Shown here piece after piece: positions 1 to 7,189 of a DNA stretch of 49,489 nt. The position numbers were made by a program, and so were the translations under genes. Origin of the DNA: Balneolia bacterium (GTDB lineage: Bacteria; Bacteroidota; Rhodothermia; Balneolales; Cyclonatronaceae); assembly GCA_022565795.1 (NCBI GenBank), contig JAIUMA010000019.1:1-49489 (forward strand), given 5' to 3'. Position 1 is the first letter of the stretch. Every line of letters begins with the position of its first letter. The notes beneath the pieces are model-generated. The model was not told where the DNA came from. It ran no database searches and saw nothing but the letters and a program-made list of their open reading frames with translations.

Positions 1-466
1 CATTTTAGAAGCGATTATTCGGTTTGATTTAGTTTTCCCCGGACAACAGTGATTAGCAATAAATAATTAGCAATGATTTGTCCCATTCATCCATCTATTC
101 TGAACTGTGATTCGTGTGATTAGTTGATGGGCTGTGATTTTTGATGGGCTACGGGGCAATGAAATCCTTCTTGTCCTTAAATCTCATTCATCTTAATTCA
201 GATGAAGATGATGGTTGAAACCGTACATAGTCCCAAATGGTCGCCAAATTGTCAATAATTTGTATTACCACCCCGCTGGCTGAGCCTGCCTGCCGGAAGG
301 CTCGTTCCGGGGTGGGTAGCGGCTTATGCCTCAAAAAGTTTAGCAGGATATTAGCCTTGGAAAGCCTTATTTTTAGGGCTTTCTGTTAAACAAAACGCTA
401 TGATGCAATCAATCTTTGGACTGTGAACGATGGAGAGCAGCCGTTGTTTTGGTTATATATTTTTAG
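1..466. other. Intergenic region upstream of DAHP synthase
   Basis: I see no convincing gene here. The stretch holds a degenerate, inverted relative of the 43-bp repeat found near 10400 and 10650 (about 101-142, words such as TGTGATT and GTGATTAG) and a GC-rich compound palindrome at 268-315. It also holds a small hairpin around 358-392 (AAAGCC/GGCTTT) that lacks an immediate T-run. No clear ribosome-binding site precedes the ATG at 467, which is common in this group of bacteria. Confidence 0.6.
268..315. repeat. GC-rich compound palindrome
   Basis: Outer arms CCACCCCG (268-275) and CGGGGTGG (308-315) are perfect inverse complements. Inside them GAGCC (282-286) pairs with GGCTC (299-303) around a CCTGCCTGCCGG core. 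A related core (GCCTGCC/GGCA.CAGGC) occurs at 10536-10558, and similar words are near 24895. This looks like a small dispersed intergenic palindrome. Function is unknown. Confidence 0.6.
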
Positions 467-1861
467 ATGAACGACTTTTCAACACGAATGAATAAACACG
501 TTAAACAAGCCGAATGGAGCCCGGAGAGCTGGAGAAGCCTTCCGATTAGTCAGCTACCCGATTACCCTGATACCGACCAACTTGAAAAAGCGTACCGAGA
601 GCTGCGCACCTACCCGCCGCTGGTAACCTCCTGGGAGATCGATTCGCTAAAGAAAAAGCTGGCCAGCGCTGCCAGAGGGGAGATGTTCCTGCTTCAGGGC
701 GGTGACTGCGCCGAGACATTCGAGCATTGTAACGACGGCCATATTGTGAAGCTTCTAAAGGTTTTACTTCAGATGAGCTTTATCATGATCCACGAAATGA
801 ACATTGGTGTTGTTCGTGTAGGTCGTATTGCGGGACAGTATGCGAAGCCGCGCTCAAATTCGCACGAGCGCATCGGTGATCTTGAATATCCGATCTATCG
901 CGGTGACCTTGTAAATGCTTTCGATGTGGATGCCGAGCTTAGGGTGCCGTCACCCCAAAGACTTGTTGAAGCTTATCACAAATCGGGGCTAACGCTCAAT
1001 TTTATTCGTGCGCTTACTGAAAACGGCGGATTTGCCGATCTCCATCATCCTGAGTACTGGGAGCTGGATTTTATGCGCAAAAATAAGTACTACGAAGAAT
1101 ATGCTCAGCTTGTGAAGTCTATCACCAACGCCGTGCGCTTTATGGAAGGCATCATGCCGACCGAGCAGCTGAATGTGCGTCAGGTTGAAATGTTTACAAG
1201 CCACGAGGCGCTCAATCTGTATTATGACTCAGCCCAAACGCGACAGTCGCCGCACAAGAAGGGATGGTACAATATGAGCACGCATATGCCGTGGATTGGA
1301 AACCGTACCCGCGATCCGGGTGAGGCGCATGTTGAGTACTTCCGTGGTATCAACAATCCGGTTGGTCTGAAAGTGGGCCCTCCGTATGATGTGGATGAAA
1401 TTGTTGACCTTGTGAAAATCCTGAATCCGGATAACGAAGAGGGTAAAATCACCATTATTTCTCGCTTTGGAAGCAAGAAGGTGGCAAATGGCCTGCCCGA
1501 GTTGATCGACAAAATCCAAAGCCGTGGACACAAGGTATTATGGAGCGCTGATCCTATGCACGGAAATACCTTCGCGACCGATGAGGGCATCAAAACGCGC
1601 GCTTTTGACGATATTCTGTCCGAGATTAAGCAGAGCTTTGCTATCCATAAGGAAGCCGGCACTATACTCGGAGGCGTTCACCTCGAAATGACGGGCGAAG
1701 ACGTAACCGAATGCGTGGGCGGAGCCAATGGTCTCAACGCAAACGGTCTGAGCACAAACTACCAGAGCTACTGCGATCCACGCCTCAACTACGAGCAGAG
1801 CCTGGAGCTGGCGTTTCTGATCTCAAGAGAATGGAAGGAGCACGCGTCGCTGCGCTCCTAA
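467..1861 (+). CDS. aroF: 3-deoxy-D-arabino-heptulosonate-7-phosphate synthase, class II
   Basis: This enzyme condenses phosphoenolpyruvate and erythrose 4-phosphate to DAHP, the first step of the shikimate pathway, in the cytoplasm. The 464-residue protein shows the class II (plant/AroA-II) signatures end to end: WSPESWR and DYPD near the N-terminus, LLQGGDCAE, RVGRIAGQYAKPRS, TSHEALNLYYDSAQTR, KVGPPYDV, WSADPMHGNT, HLEMTGEDVTECVGG and CDPRLNYEQ. Length matches the family (about 450-470). The start ATG at 467 places the conserved WSPESWR motif at the usual distance from the N-terminus. It stands alone here, without other aro genes, but a chorismate-consuming pair (pabC-pabB) lies 3 kb downstream. 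The symbol is by function; class II members are also called aroG or aroH. Confidence 0.96.
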   Translation: MNDFSTRMNKHVKQAEWSPESWRSLPISQLPDYPDTDQLEKAYRELRTYPPLVTSWEIDSLKKKLASAARGEMFLLQGGDCAETFEHCNDGHIVKLLKVLLQMSFIMIHEMNIGVVRVGRIAGQYAKPRSNSHERIGDLEYPIYRGDLVNAFDVDAELRVPSPQRLVEAYHKSGLTLNFIRALTENGGFADLHHPEYWELDFMRKNKYYEEYAQLVKSITNAVRFMEGIMPTEQLNVRQVEMFTSHEALNLYYDSAQTRQSPHKKGWYNMSTHMPWIGNRTRDPGEAHVEYFRGINNPVGLKVGPPYDVDEIVDLVKILNPDNEEGKITIISRFGSKKVANGLPELIDKIQSRGHKVLWSADPMHGNTFATDEGIKTRAFDDILSEIKQSFAIHKEAGTILGGVHLEMTGEDVTECVGGANGLNANGLSTNYQSYCDPRLNYEQSLELAFLISREWKEHASLRS

Positions 1862-1863
1862 TG

Positions 1864-1891
1864 GTGAATGGTGAATTGTGAATTGTGAATT
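1864..1891. repeat. Tandem 7-bp repeat (GTGAATT x4)
   Basis: Four head-to-tail heptamers (GTGAATG then GTGAATT three times) start three bases after the DAHP synthase stop codon. It belongs to a set of 7-bp tandem tracts found in several gaps of this window. Confidence 0.85.
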
Positions 1892-2013
1892 GGGGACGAG
1901 ATCGAGCTAAACGTAACGGTTTCTCCCCATCACCCACTCACCCTATCTCCCGCTCATACCTTTGCAAACTCTGCGCTAAGCTTCGCGATCTTTGCGTGCA
2001 AAACAGGAAGTCG

Positions 2014-3273
2014 TCAGTTTCCCAAGTGTAGAATTTCGTTTGGGATGGGCAGGTGGTAGAGCATTGCATCGGAGTCGCTAACCAGGAACAGCAGGTTGTT
2101 TTCCCTGTCGCCGGCTATGCCTTCGGTATCGTTCAGCCCGTGGTGAAAGGCTGCCAGGGTTTCGCCTTCCGTGCTCAGGATAAAGATCGCTCTGGATTCG
2201 TCGCTTACCAGCCAGATCACATCATCCTGCGCATCATACCACAAACCCGCCATGCTGATGCCGGCTCCTCCCGTCAGGGCTCCGAAGTTCATTTCCTGCA
2301 GTCGGAGCACATCACCCTGCGGACTGATTTCCAGAAATAGTCTCGGGTTTCTCTTGTTCACCGCATAAAAGTTGAACGTCTCCGGATGGATGGTCAATCC
2401 TTCGATACCGTTGTTGGGGTCACTGCCCGGAATGTCAAGCTCAATTCTCCCTAGCGTGTAGCCAAGCGTATCGATGTTCACCAGCGCGCGCTGCCGCTCT
2501 TCGGCGATCCAGAGGGAGAAATTGCCGGGATGCTGGGCTATGCCCTCGGTGTCTTCACCCTGATACCGGTCGAGCGTCTTTATGACTTCACCCGTTCGGC
2601 TCACTTTATAGACTGAGTCTCCGGGATTGTCGCCAACGATCCAAAGGTCCGGCCCGCCCGTTGCATCGGCAGAAATTCCGGACGGATCTCCGATATTGAG
2701 CTGGTATGATGCTTCGGCTTCCAGCGTGTCGAGGCTATTGGCCATGCCCGGACTAGGTGTAGTAAACGGCAGGATGAACTGCGTATTAAATCCGTTGAAA
2801 CGGTACAGTCCGGTAGAAATAACAGGGTGATTATAGTTTTCCGGTATATCAAAAAAGTCGATTTCTGTACCGTTGGGGTCGAGCATGGTTAGCCTTCCGC
2901 CATCCCCGGTGAGTTCAATTCCGGTATTGAAACTGTCTGAAAATTCAGGGCTGTCGGGTCTCATCCAAAGCAGGAGATAGCGGCCAGGCGACAGTGTAAG
3001 ACCCGCCGGAAAACGAAAGGTGGTTCCAGTTCCGCTGTAGGACAGCTCCCAGTCGCGAAGGGCGATGGTTTCGTCAGTCGGGTTGTAGAGCTCGATCCAC
3101 CCGTGCCTGGTTTCGGCGCCTTCAGGCCCGAAAAGCTGCTGGGCCGGCCCCATGATTTCATTAATAATAATCGATCCGGGATCAAACGACTCCGGCGGTT
3201 CGATGATGTTATCGGTGCAGGAAAGGCCTGTGGGTAGTAAAAAAAGCGAAAGAAGAATAAGGGTGATGCGCAT
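2014..3273 (-). CDS. Lamin-tail domain / SdiA-regulated-like beta-propeller lipoprotein
   Basis: A 419-residue exported protein. The N-terminus is a signal peptide ending in GLSC, a probable lipoprotein cysteine at about residue 19. Residues about 35-180 read as a lamin-tail (LTD) domain: IIINEIMG, GWIELYNPTDETIALRDWELS and GRYLLLW are its usual landmarks. The rest (about 190-410) resembles the SdiA-regulated beta-propeller family: a repeated pattern of GISA..LWIV.., DTEGIAQHP, NNGIEGLTIHPE and DTEGIAGD blades. Such proteins sit on the cell surface or in the periplasm; no catalytic residue is recognisable. The gene is monocistronic, convergent with the gene before it and divergent from hsp20. 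Domain calls are by motif only, and the pairing of the two domains in one lipoprotein is the notable point. Confidence 0.75.
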   Translation of the reverse strand: MRITLILLSLFLLPTGLSCTDNIIEPPESFDPGSIIINEIMGPAQQLFGPEGAETRHGWIELYNPTDETIALRDWELSYSGTGTTFRFPAGLTLSPGRYLLLWMRPDSPEFSDSFNTGIELTGDGGRLTMLDPNGTEIDFFDIPENYNHPVISTGLYRFNGFNTQFILPFTTPSPGMANSLDTLEAEASYQLNIGDPSGISADATGGPDLWIVGDNPGDSVYKVSRTGEVIKTLDRYQGEDTEGIAQHPGNFSLWIAEERQRALVNIDTLGYTLGRIELDIPGSDPNNGIEGLTIHPETFNFYAVNKRNPRLFLEISPQGDVLRLQEMNFGALTGGAGISMAGLWYDAQDDVIWLVSDESRAIFILSTEGETLAAFHHGLNDTEGIAGDRENNLLFLVSDSDAMLYHLPIPNEILHLGN

Positions 3274-3600
3274 CGAAGCTGAGTCGGAATTTTTTTGTTA
3301 GCTTGGCGCCTCAGAAGAAGCGCTGGAACAAGATACCAAATCGGATTAAATCCCACAGCCGGAATCGGGCCGGGATTTTGGCTGTGGCTGACGCCCTGTC
3401 ACATCATAGTGAAAGTTTTGCAGAACGGGGCTGACTCCTTTTCATACCGTCTGAAATTATGAATGTTCCGCGCTGTCACTCTGCCCATACCTCATACCAA
3501 ACTGGCACAAAAACAGACTTTTATGCCAATGGCACGTGGTTTGCCTTTATCTCTGTGAACGCAATCATACACTGTTAAACACCAAAAAAAGGAGTCAGTC
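3274..3600. other. Divergent intergenic region between lipoprotein and hsp20
   Basis: It holds no gene that I can support. It carries the sigma54-type promoter of hsp20 (3530-3544), an isolated half-match TGGCAC at 3503-3508 without a downstream TTGC, and a good Shine-Dalgarno GGAG at 3591-3594 ahead of the hsp20 ATG. Confidence 0.6.
3530..3544 (+). promoter_or_regulatory. Sigma54 (-24/-12) promoter of hsp20
   Basis: TGGCAC at 3530-3535, five bases (GTGGT), then TTGC at 3541-3544. This matches the sigma54 consensus TGGCACG-N4-TTGC at every fixed position, with the required 10-base gap between the GG and GC cores. The expected transcription start is near 3555, giving a leader of about 45 bases before the hsp20 ATG at 3601. 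I looked for the same motif on both strands in the rest of the window and found no other full match. A sigma54 activator gene lies in the same window (31402-32754), but there is no evidence that it acts here. Confidence 0.7.
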
Positions 3601-4041
3601 ATGACACTCGTAAGATTTAGAAACGACCGCAATCTCGACAACCCGGTACCAAAAACCTTTTCAGATATGCTCGACAGTTTTTTTGACAACGCCATCACAC
3701 ATAACCTTGAAATGCGCGATTTTCAGCCGCATGTCGATATTCTTGAGCACGATACCAGTTTTGAGCTGAAGGTTACCTTGCCAGGCCTCAAAAAAGAGGA
3801 AATTAACATCGAGCTTGAGGACAACATTTTGACCATCAGCGGTGAGCGGAAGCATGAGACCGAGGAGAAGAACAAGAAATATCATTTGGTAGAAAGCCGT
3901 TACGGCAAATTCACCCGCTCATTCACCCTTCCGCGTAATGTCAATCGTGAGGGCATCAAGGCCACCATGGAAGACGGAATCCTCAGCATCAGCGTGGAGA
4001 AGAGCGAGGAAGCGGTAAGCCGCAAAATCAATATTGGATAG
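3601..4041 (+). CDS. Small heat shock protein Hsp20 (alpha-crystallin domain)
   Basis: An ATP-independent holdase of 146 residues that binds unfolding proteins in the cytoplasm. The alpha-crystallin domain runs from about residue 42 (PHVDILEHDTSFELKVTLPG) to the end, with the family hallmark PGLKKEEINIELEDNILTISGE and the C-terminal ATMEDGILSISV block. The usual IxI anchor is represented by the final KINIG. The start is set by a GGAG seven bases upstream. The gene is a single unit between a sigma54-type promoter and a strong terminator hairpin, so it should be induced by whichever stress its activator senses. Confidence 0.95.
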   Translation: MTLVRFRNDRNLDNPVPKTFSDMLDSFFDNAITHNLEMRDFQPHVDILEHDTSFELKVTLPGLKKEEINIELEDNILTISGERKHETEEKNKKYHLVESRYGKFTRSFTLPRNVNREGIKATMEDGILSISVEKSEEAVSRKINIG

Positions 4042-4106
4042 AATACAAATCTCCTGAGACGAGATAATTAGTTGATAGAATAAGCACAAAACAAAGCAAT
4101 AAGCCA

Positions 4107-4140
4107 GAGAGGCCGTCCTGATTGGGCGGCCTCTTTTTTT
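4107..4140 (+). terminator. Rho-independent terminator of hsp20
   Basis: An 11-bp stem (4108-4118 with 4124-4134, one G-T pair) with a five-base loop TGATT, running into a T-run that ends at 4140. Confidence 0.9.
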
Positions 4141-4193
4141 GTATAGCTGCGCTTCAGCGTGGTAAGCCGGAGCAAAACTGCTTATATTCGGCC

Positions 4194-4751
4194 ATGCGTT
4201 TAGACCAGAAATACTTTATTCCGTTTATGCTGATTGTGGGCGCTATTTGCGTGATCATGATCATCTATTTTAACATCAGTTTTATGGGGTCCCAGCAGGA
4301 GCGTTTCCTGCAGCGGGTTGGAGACGGCACGGAGCACCTCGGGCAGGAATACCCGCTTTTCTTCGATGATGGAAGCCTCACGCCCGCTGATTTAACCGGT
4401 GAAGGACCTGTGCTCATTCTATTCTGGGCATCGTGGTCGGCCCGGTCCGTGGAGGCTCAGGAGTACCTTGTTGGACTAATAAATCAATCTGAACTCGATA
4501 TCACCGTAATTTCTGCTGCAGTAAAGGATGATGCGGACTACATCATTGAGACAATCGGCACCTCACCAGAAGACTTCCCCTTTGTTATCGTAGACGGAAC
4601 GGAGCATTATAACGATGTGCGCCTTCCCGGGCTGCCCAGCCTCATTGCCTGGAATACCGACGGCTCGCTCTATGGCGCGCAGCTTGGCTTTCGGCAGACC
4701 TCAGACTACGATTTCCTGAAAACACTTTTTGAAATTCCGCGGCATGAGTGA
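4194..4751 (+). CDS. Membrane-anchored thioredoxin-fold (TlpA-like) protein with SxxS in place of CxxC
   Basis: A 185-residue protein with one N-terminal membrane helix (about residues 8-28, FIPFMLIVGAICVIMIIYF) and a thioredoxin-like domain facing the periplasm. The segment LILFWASWSARS (about 74-85) aligns with the TlpA/ResA active site FWATWCGPC, but both cysteines are serine (residues 82 and 85). The cis-proline loop LPGLPSLIAW (about 145-154) is kept. It therefore looks like a fold member without disulfide chemistry. I chose the ATG at 4194 because an upstream in-frame TTG at 4122 lies inside the hsp20 terminator. Its last eight bases overlap the start of pabC, so the two are probably co-translated. 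The biological role is unknown. Confidence 0.75.
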   Translation: MRLDQKYFIPFMLIVGAICVIMIIYFNISFMGSQQERFLQRVGDGTEHLGQEYPLFFDDGSLTPADLTGEGPVLILFWASWSARSVEAQEYLVGLINQSELDITVISAAVKDDADYIIETIGTSPEDFPFVIVDGTEHYNDVRLPGLPSLIAWNTDGSLYGAQLGFRQTSDYDFLKTLFEIPRHE

Positions 4752-5625
4752 GCTCGTGATATTTAACAACCAGCTTGTACCTGCGACCGAAGCGATGTTG
4801 CCGGCCGACTGCCGCGCCGTTTCTCTTGGTGAAAGCTGCTTCGAAACTTTTCGGGTCCGCGCCGGAGCCAGCGTGCTCGGTTTTGAGCTGCATCTTCAGC
4901 GTATGATGCGTGGTGCCGTAATGCTCGGCTACGATGTGAGAAAACACGCATCATTTTTTCTCGCGGCTGACTGCGCTGTTCAGATCATCACCCTTCTTGA
5001 AAAGCAGAAGCTGACGCACACCGATGCCCGGGTACGTATCCAAATCGGAAGGTTGGACCGCAGCGGAATTAGCGGGCAGGGTGAACCGGAGTTTTTTTAT
5101 CTCATTAAAGCAGCTGAAGCGACAAAGGCGGGTCAGCCTGTAAAGATTGACTTCAACGCCCGGGAGCGCATTCCTGCCGGGGCGTCTGACTCATCGGTGA
5201 AGTGGAGCTACTACGCGCCGAACGTGATGGAGCTGAACAAAGCAAAATCACAGGGGTTTGATGATGCGCTGCTGAATGATGCAGAAGGAAACGTGAGCTG
5301 TACCACAACCGCTAACGTCTTTTTTGTGAAGGACAACGAAATCATTACTCCCTGGCTGCAGTCGGGTGCGCTGCATGGCATAACCCGAAAGCTGCTAATT
5401 GGCGTACTGCTGGAAAAGGGAATTCATGTGAATGAAAAGCCGGTTACCAGAGCTGAGGCAGAAGAGTGCGACGCGGCATTCATCACCAGTTCGGTGAGAG
5501 AGATTTCTGCTGTGACCAGGCTGGGAGAATTCGAAAAAGATGCGCATCACCCTTTACTTCAAGACGTAATGCAGACATTTGCGGAGTACAGGCGCAATCA
5601 CCGGAAAAATCTGGCGGATTTATGA
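4744..5625 (+). CDS. pabC: Aminotransferase class IV, probable aminodeoxychorismate lyase
   Basis: A PLP enzyme expected to split 4-amino-4-deoxychorismate into p-aminobenzoate and pyruvate for folate synthesis. From the ATG at 4744 it has 293 residues. Class IV landmarks are SLGESCFETFRV (about 27-38), the candidate PLP lysine in SSVKWSYY (about K153), the LLNDAEGNVSCTTTANVFFV strand-turn-strand (about 179-198), LHGITRKLL and the C-terminal SSVREISAV. Branched-chain aminotransferase is the main alternative, but the next gene is pabB with an ATGA overlap, which favours PabC. The ATG at 4744 is preferred over the TTG at 4729; it overlaps the preceding gene by eight bases. Confidence 0.85.
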   Translation: MSELVIFNNQLVPATEAMLPADCRAVSLGESCFETFRVRAGASVLGFELHLQRMMRGAVMLGYDVRKHASFFLAADCAVQIITLLEKQKLTHTDARVRIQIGRLDRSGISGQGEPEFFYLIKAAEATKAGQPVKIDFNARERIPAGASDSSVKWSYYAPNVMELNKAKSQGFDDALLNDAEGNVSCTTTANVFFVKDNEIITPWLQSGALHGITRKLLIGVLLEKGIHVNEKPVTRAEAEECDAAFITSSVREISAVTRLGEFEKDAHHPLLQDVMQTFAEYRRNHRKNLADL

Positions 5626-6920
5626 ATAGTGTTCATCTGCCGTGTGAGGCGTTCAAAAATCTGATTCCGACGCTCGAAAAAGAGGGACCTGTTGTGCTGC
5701 TGGAAACCCAGGATGAAGGAAAATCATTGCTGGCATTTGGCGAGCTGGCGTCCCTCAAATGCTACGGTGAGCGCTGTATCATCCGTGGAAAGGAACTGAG
5801 TGGAGCGATTGAAAAAAAGATGAACCCATGGGATGCGCTGCGGGAATTTCGAGGGGATCAGCGCGGGAAGTGGCTGTTCGGATATTTGGGATATGACCTC
5901 AAAAACCACCTCGAAAAGCTTGCGTCAGAAAATCCTGATGCCGTTAATGCGCCCGACCTGTGGATGATTTCTCCGGAAATGGTGATGCGCTACGATGCCA
6001 AAAGCGAACTGTTAGAGCTGATAACAGATGAAGGCGGGCGTGGGCTGGATAAGCTGGTGAGTATGCCTGCAGCTTCGAACGTGGACTGTAGCTTTGTGAT
6101 GGATGATGCCTCAGATTCCGATGATGAGCGCCTGAGGTACACCGAAATCGTCCGGCAGGCGCAAAAAGAGATTTATGAAGGCGACTATTATGAAATCAAC
6201 CTGAGTCGTCAGCTGATGGGCAGGATTAAGGGTGATTCGTTTGCGCTTTATGAGCAAATGCGGGGCAGGGGTGCCGTGCCGTTTGCGGCTTATTTAGCTC
6301 TTGATGATTTGCAAATTTGCTGCTCGTCGCCTGAGCGTTTTCTCAAAAAAGAGGGCATAAAGCTGATGTCTCAGCCCATCAAGGGTACGGCGGGCGTATC
6401 GGATGATGAGGAGCAAAACCGTCAGATACGGAAAGAGCTGGAGCGTTCGGAAAAGAACAAGGCCGAAAACCTGATGATAGTGGATTTGGTTCGTCATGAC
6501 CTCAACAGCGTGTGTCGGCCCGGTTCGGTGAAGGTGCCCGAGCTGTTTAAGGTGCATCGTTTTCCGACGGTGTTTCAGATGATTTCAACCGTGGAGGGGG
6601 AGATTCGCGACGGGGTTGATCCCGTTTCTGCTATAGCGGCCTGTTTCCCGATGGGCTCGATGACCGGTGCTCCGAAAATCAGCGCCATGAAGGCCATCGA
6701 GAGGCTCGAAAACTACCGAAGAGGAATCTACAGCGGTGCCATCGGCTACATAAACCCGGACGATGACTTCGACTTCAACGTGGTGATTCGCACGGCCATC
6801 TGCCGCAACGGCAAACTACTCTACAGCTCAGGTGGCGCCATCACGGCCGACTCCGACCCTGAAGAGGAGTGGGAAGAAACCAGAGTTAAAACCAGAGCGC
6901 TGAGGAAATCTGATATCTAA
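5622..6920 (+). CDS. pabB: Aminodeoxychorismate synthase component I
   Basis: It converts chorismate plus ammonia to 4-amino-4-deoxychorismate, which PabC then cleaves. The protein has 432 residues with the full chorismate-binding domain: YYEINLSRQL, CSSPERFL, KAENLMIVDLVRHDL, FPTVFQMISTVEG, FPMGSMTGAPK and YSGAIGYI. The motif is PIKGTAG (K254). A lysine at this place is typical of PabB, whereas anthranilate synthase TrpE usually has PIAGT, so this is PabB rather than TrpE. The start ATG overlaps the pabC stop as ATGA. No glutamine amidotransferase (PabA) gene is next to it; a shared TrpG elsewhere is possible. Confidence 0.93.
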   Translation: MNSVHLPCEAFKNLIPTLEKEGPVVLLETQDEGKSLLAFGELASLKCYGERCIIRGKELSGAIEKKMNPWDALREFRGDQRGKWLFGYLGYDLKNHLEKLASENPDAVNAPDLWMISPEMVMRYDAKSELLELITDEGGRGLDKLVSMPAASNVDCSFVMDDASDSDDERLRYTEIVRQAQKEIYEGDYYEINLSRQLMGRIKGDSFALYEQMRGRGAVPFAAYLALDDLQICCSSPERFLKKEGIKLMSQPIKGTAGVSDDEEQNRQIRKELERSEKNKAENLMIVDLVRHDLNSVCRPGSVKVPELFKVHRFPTVFQMISTVEGEIRDGVDPVSAIAACFPMGSMTGAPKISAMKAIERLENYRRGIYSGAIGYINPDDDFDFNVVIRTAICRNGKLLYSSGGAITADSDPEEEWEETRVKTRALRKSDI

Positions 6921-6925
6921 TTGTT

Positions 6926-6946
6926 GATATCTGATATGCGATATGC
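6926..6946. repeat. Tandem 7-bp repeat (GATATNN x3)
   Basis: GATATCT, GATATGC and GATATGC head to tail, six bases after the pabB stop. The same word family recurs at 9540-9567. Confidence 0.75.
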
Positions 6947-7189
6947 GAAGGGATAGTAATGAATATATCTATGCTTTAAATATCGTTTTAGTGGTTTTTC
7001 CTTTTTTCTTTTTAGTGTTTATGTAAAAAGCCCGCTTTGCCTCGCCGCATAATCATGCCGATTGATTTTTAAAATGCATGCCCGAAAATCTGAATTAATT
7101 AATCTGGCTCAGGGTTTAGAATCAGACACGCACTAAATAAATATTAGTGTTCAAAGACTGCTAACATCACAAAATCTATTGGTACAACT

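Noticed and set aside
355-400. Hairpin near the start of the window as an attenuator for DAHP synthase
   Set aside because: No T-run and no leader peptide rich in aromatic residues are present.
3503-3508. Second sigma54 -24 element upstream of hsp20
   Set aside because: TGGCAC is present, but the sequence at the -12 position is CAGA instead of TTGC.
4122-4193. Longer N-terminus for the thioredoxin-fold protein
   Set aside because: The upstream TTG lies inside the hsp20 terminator stem.
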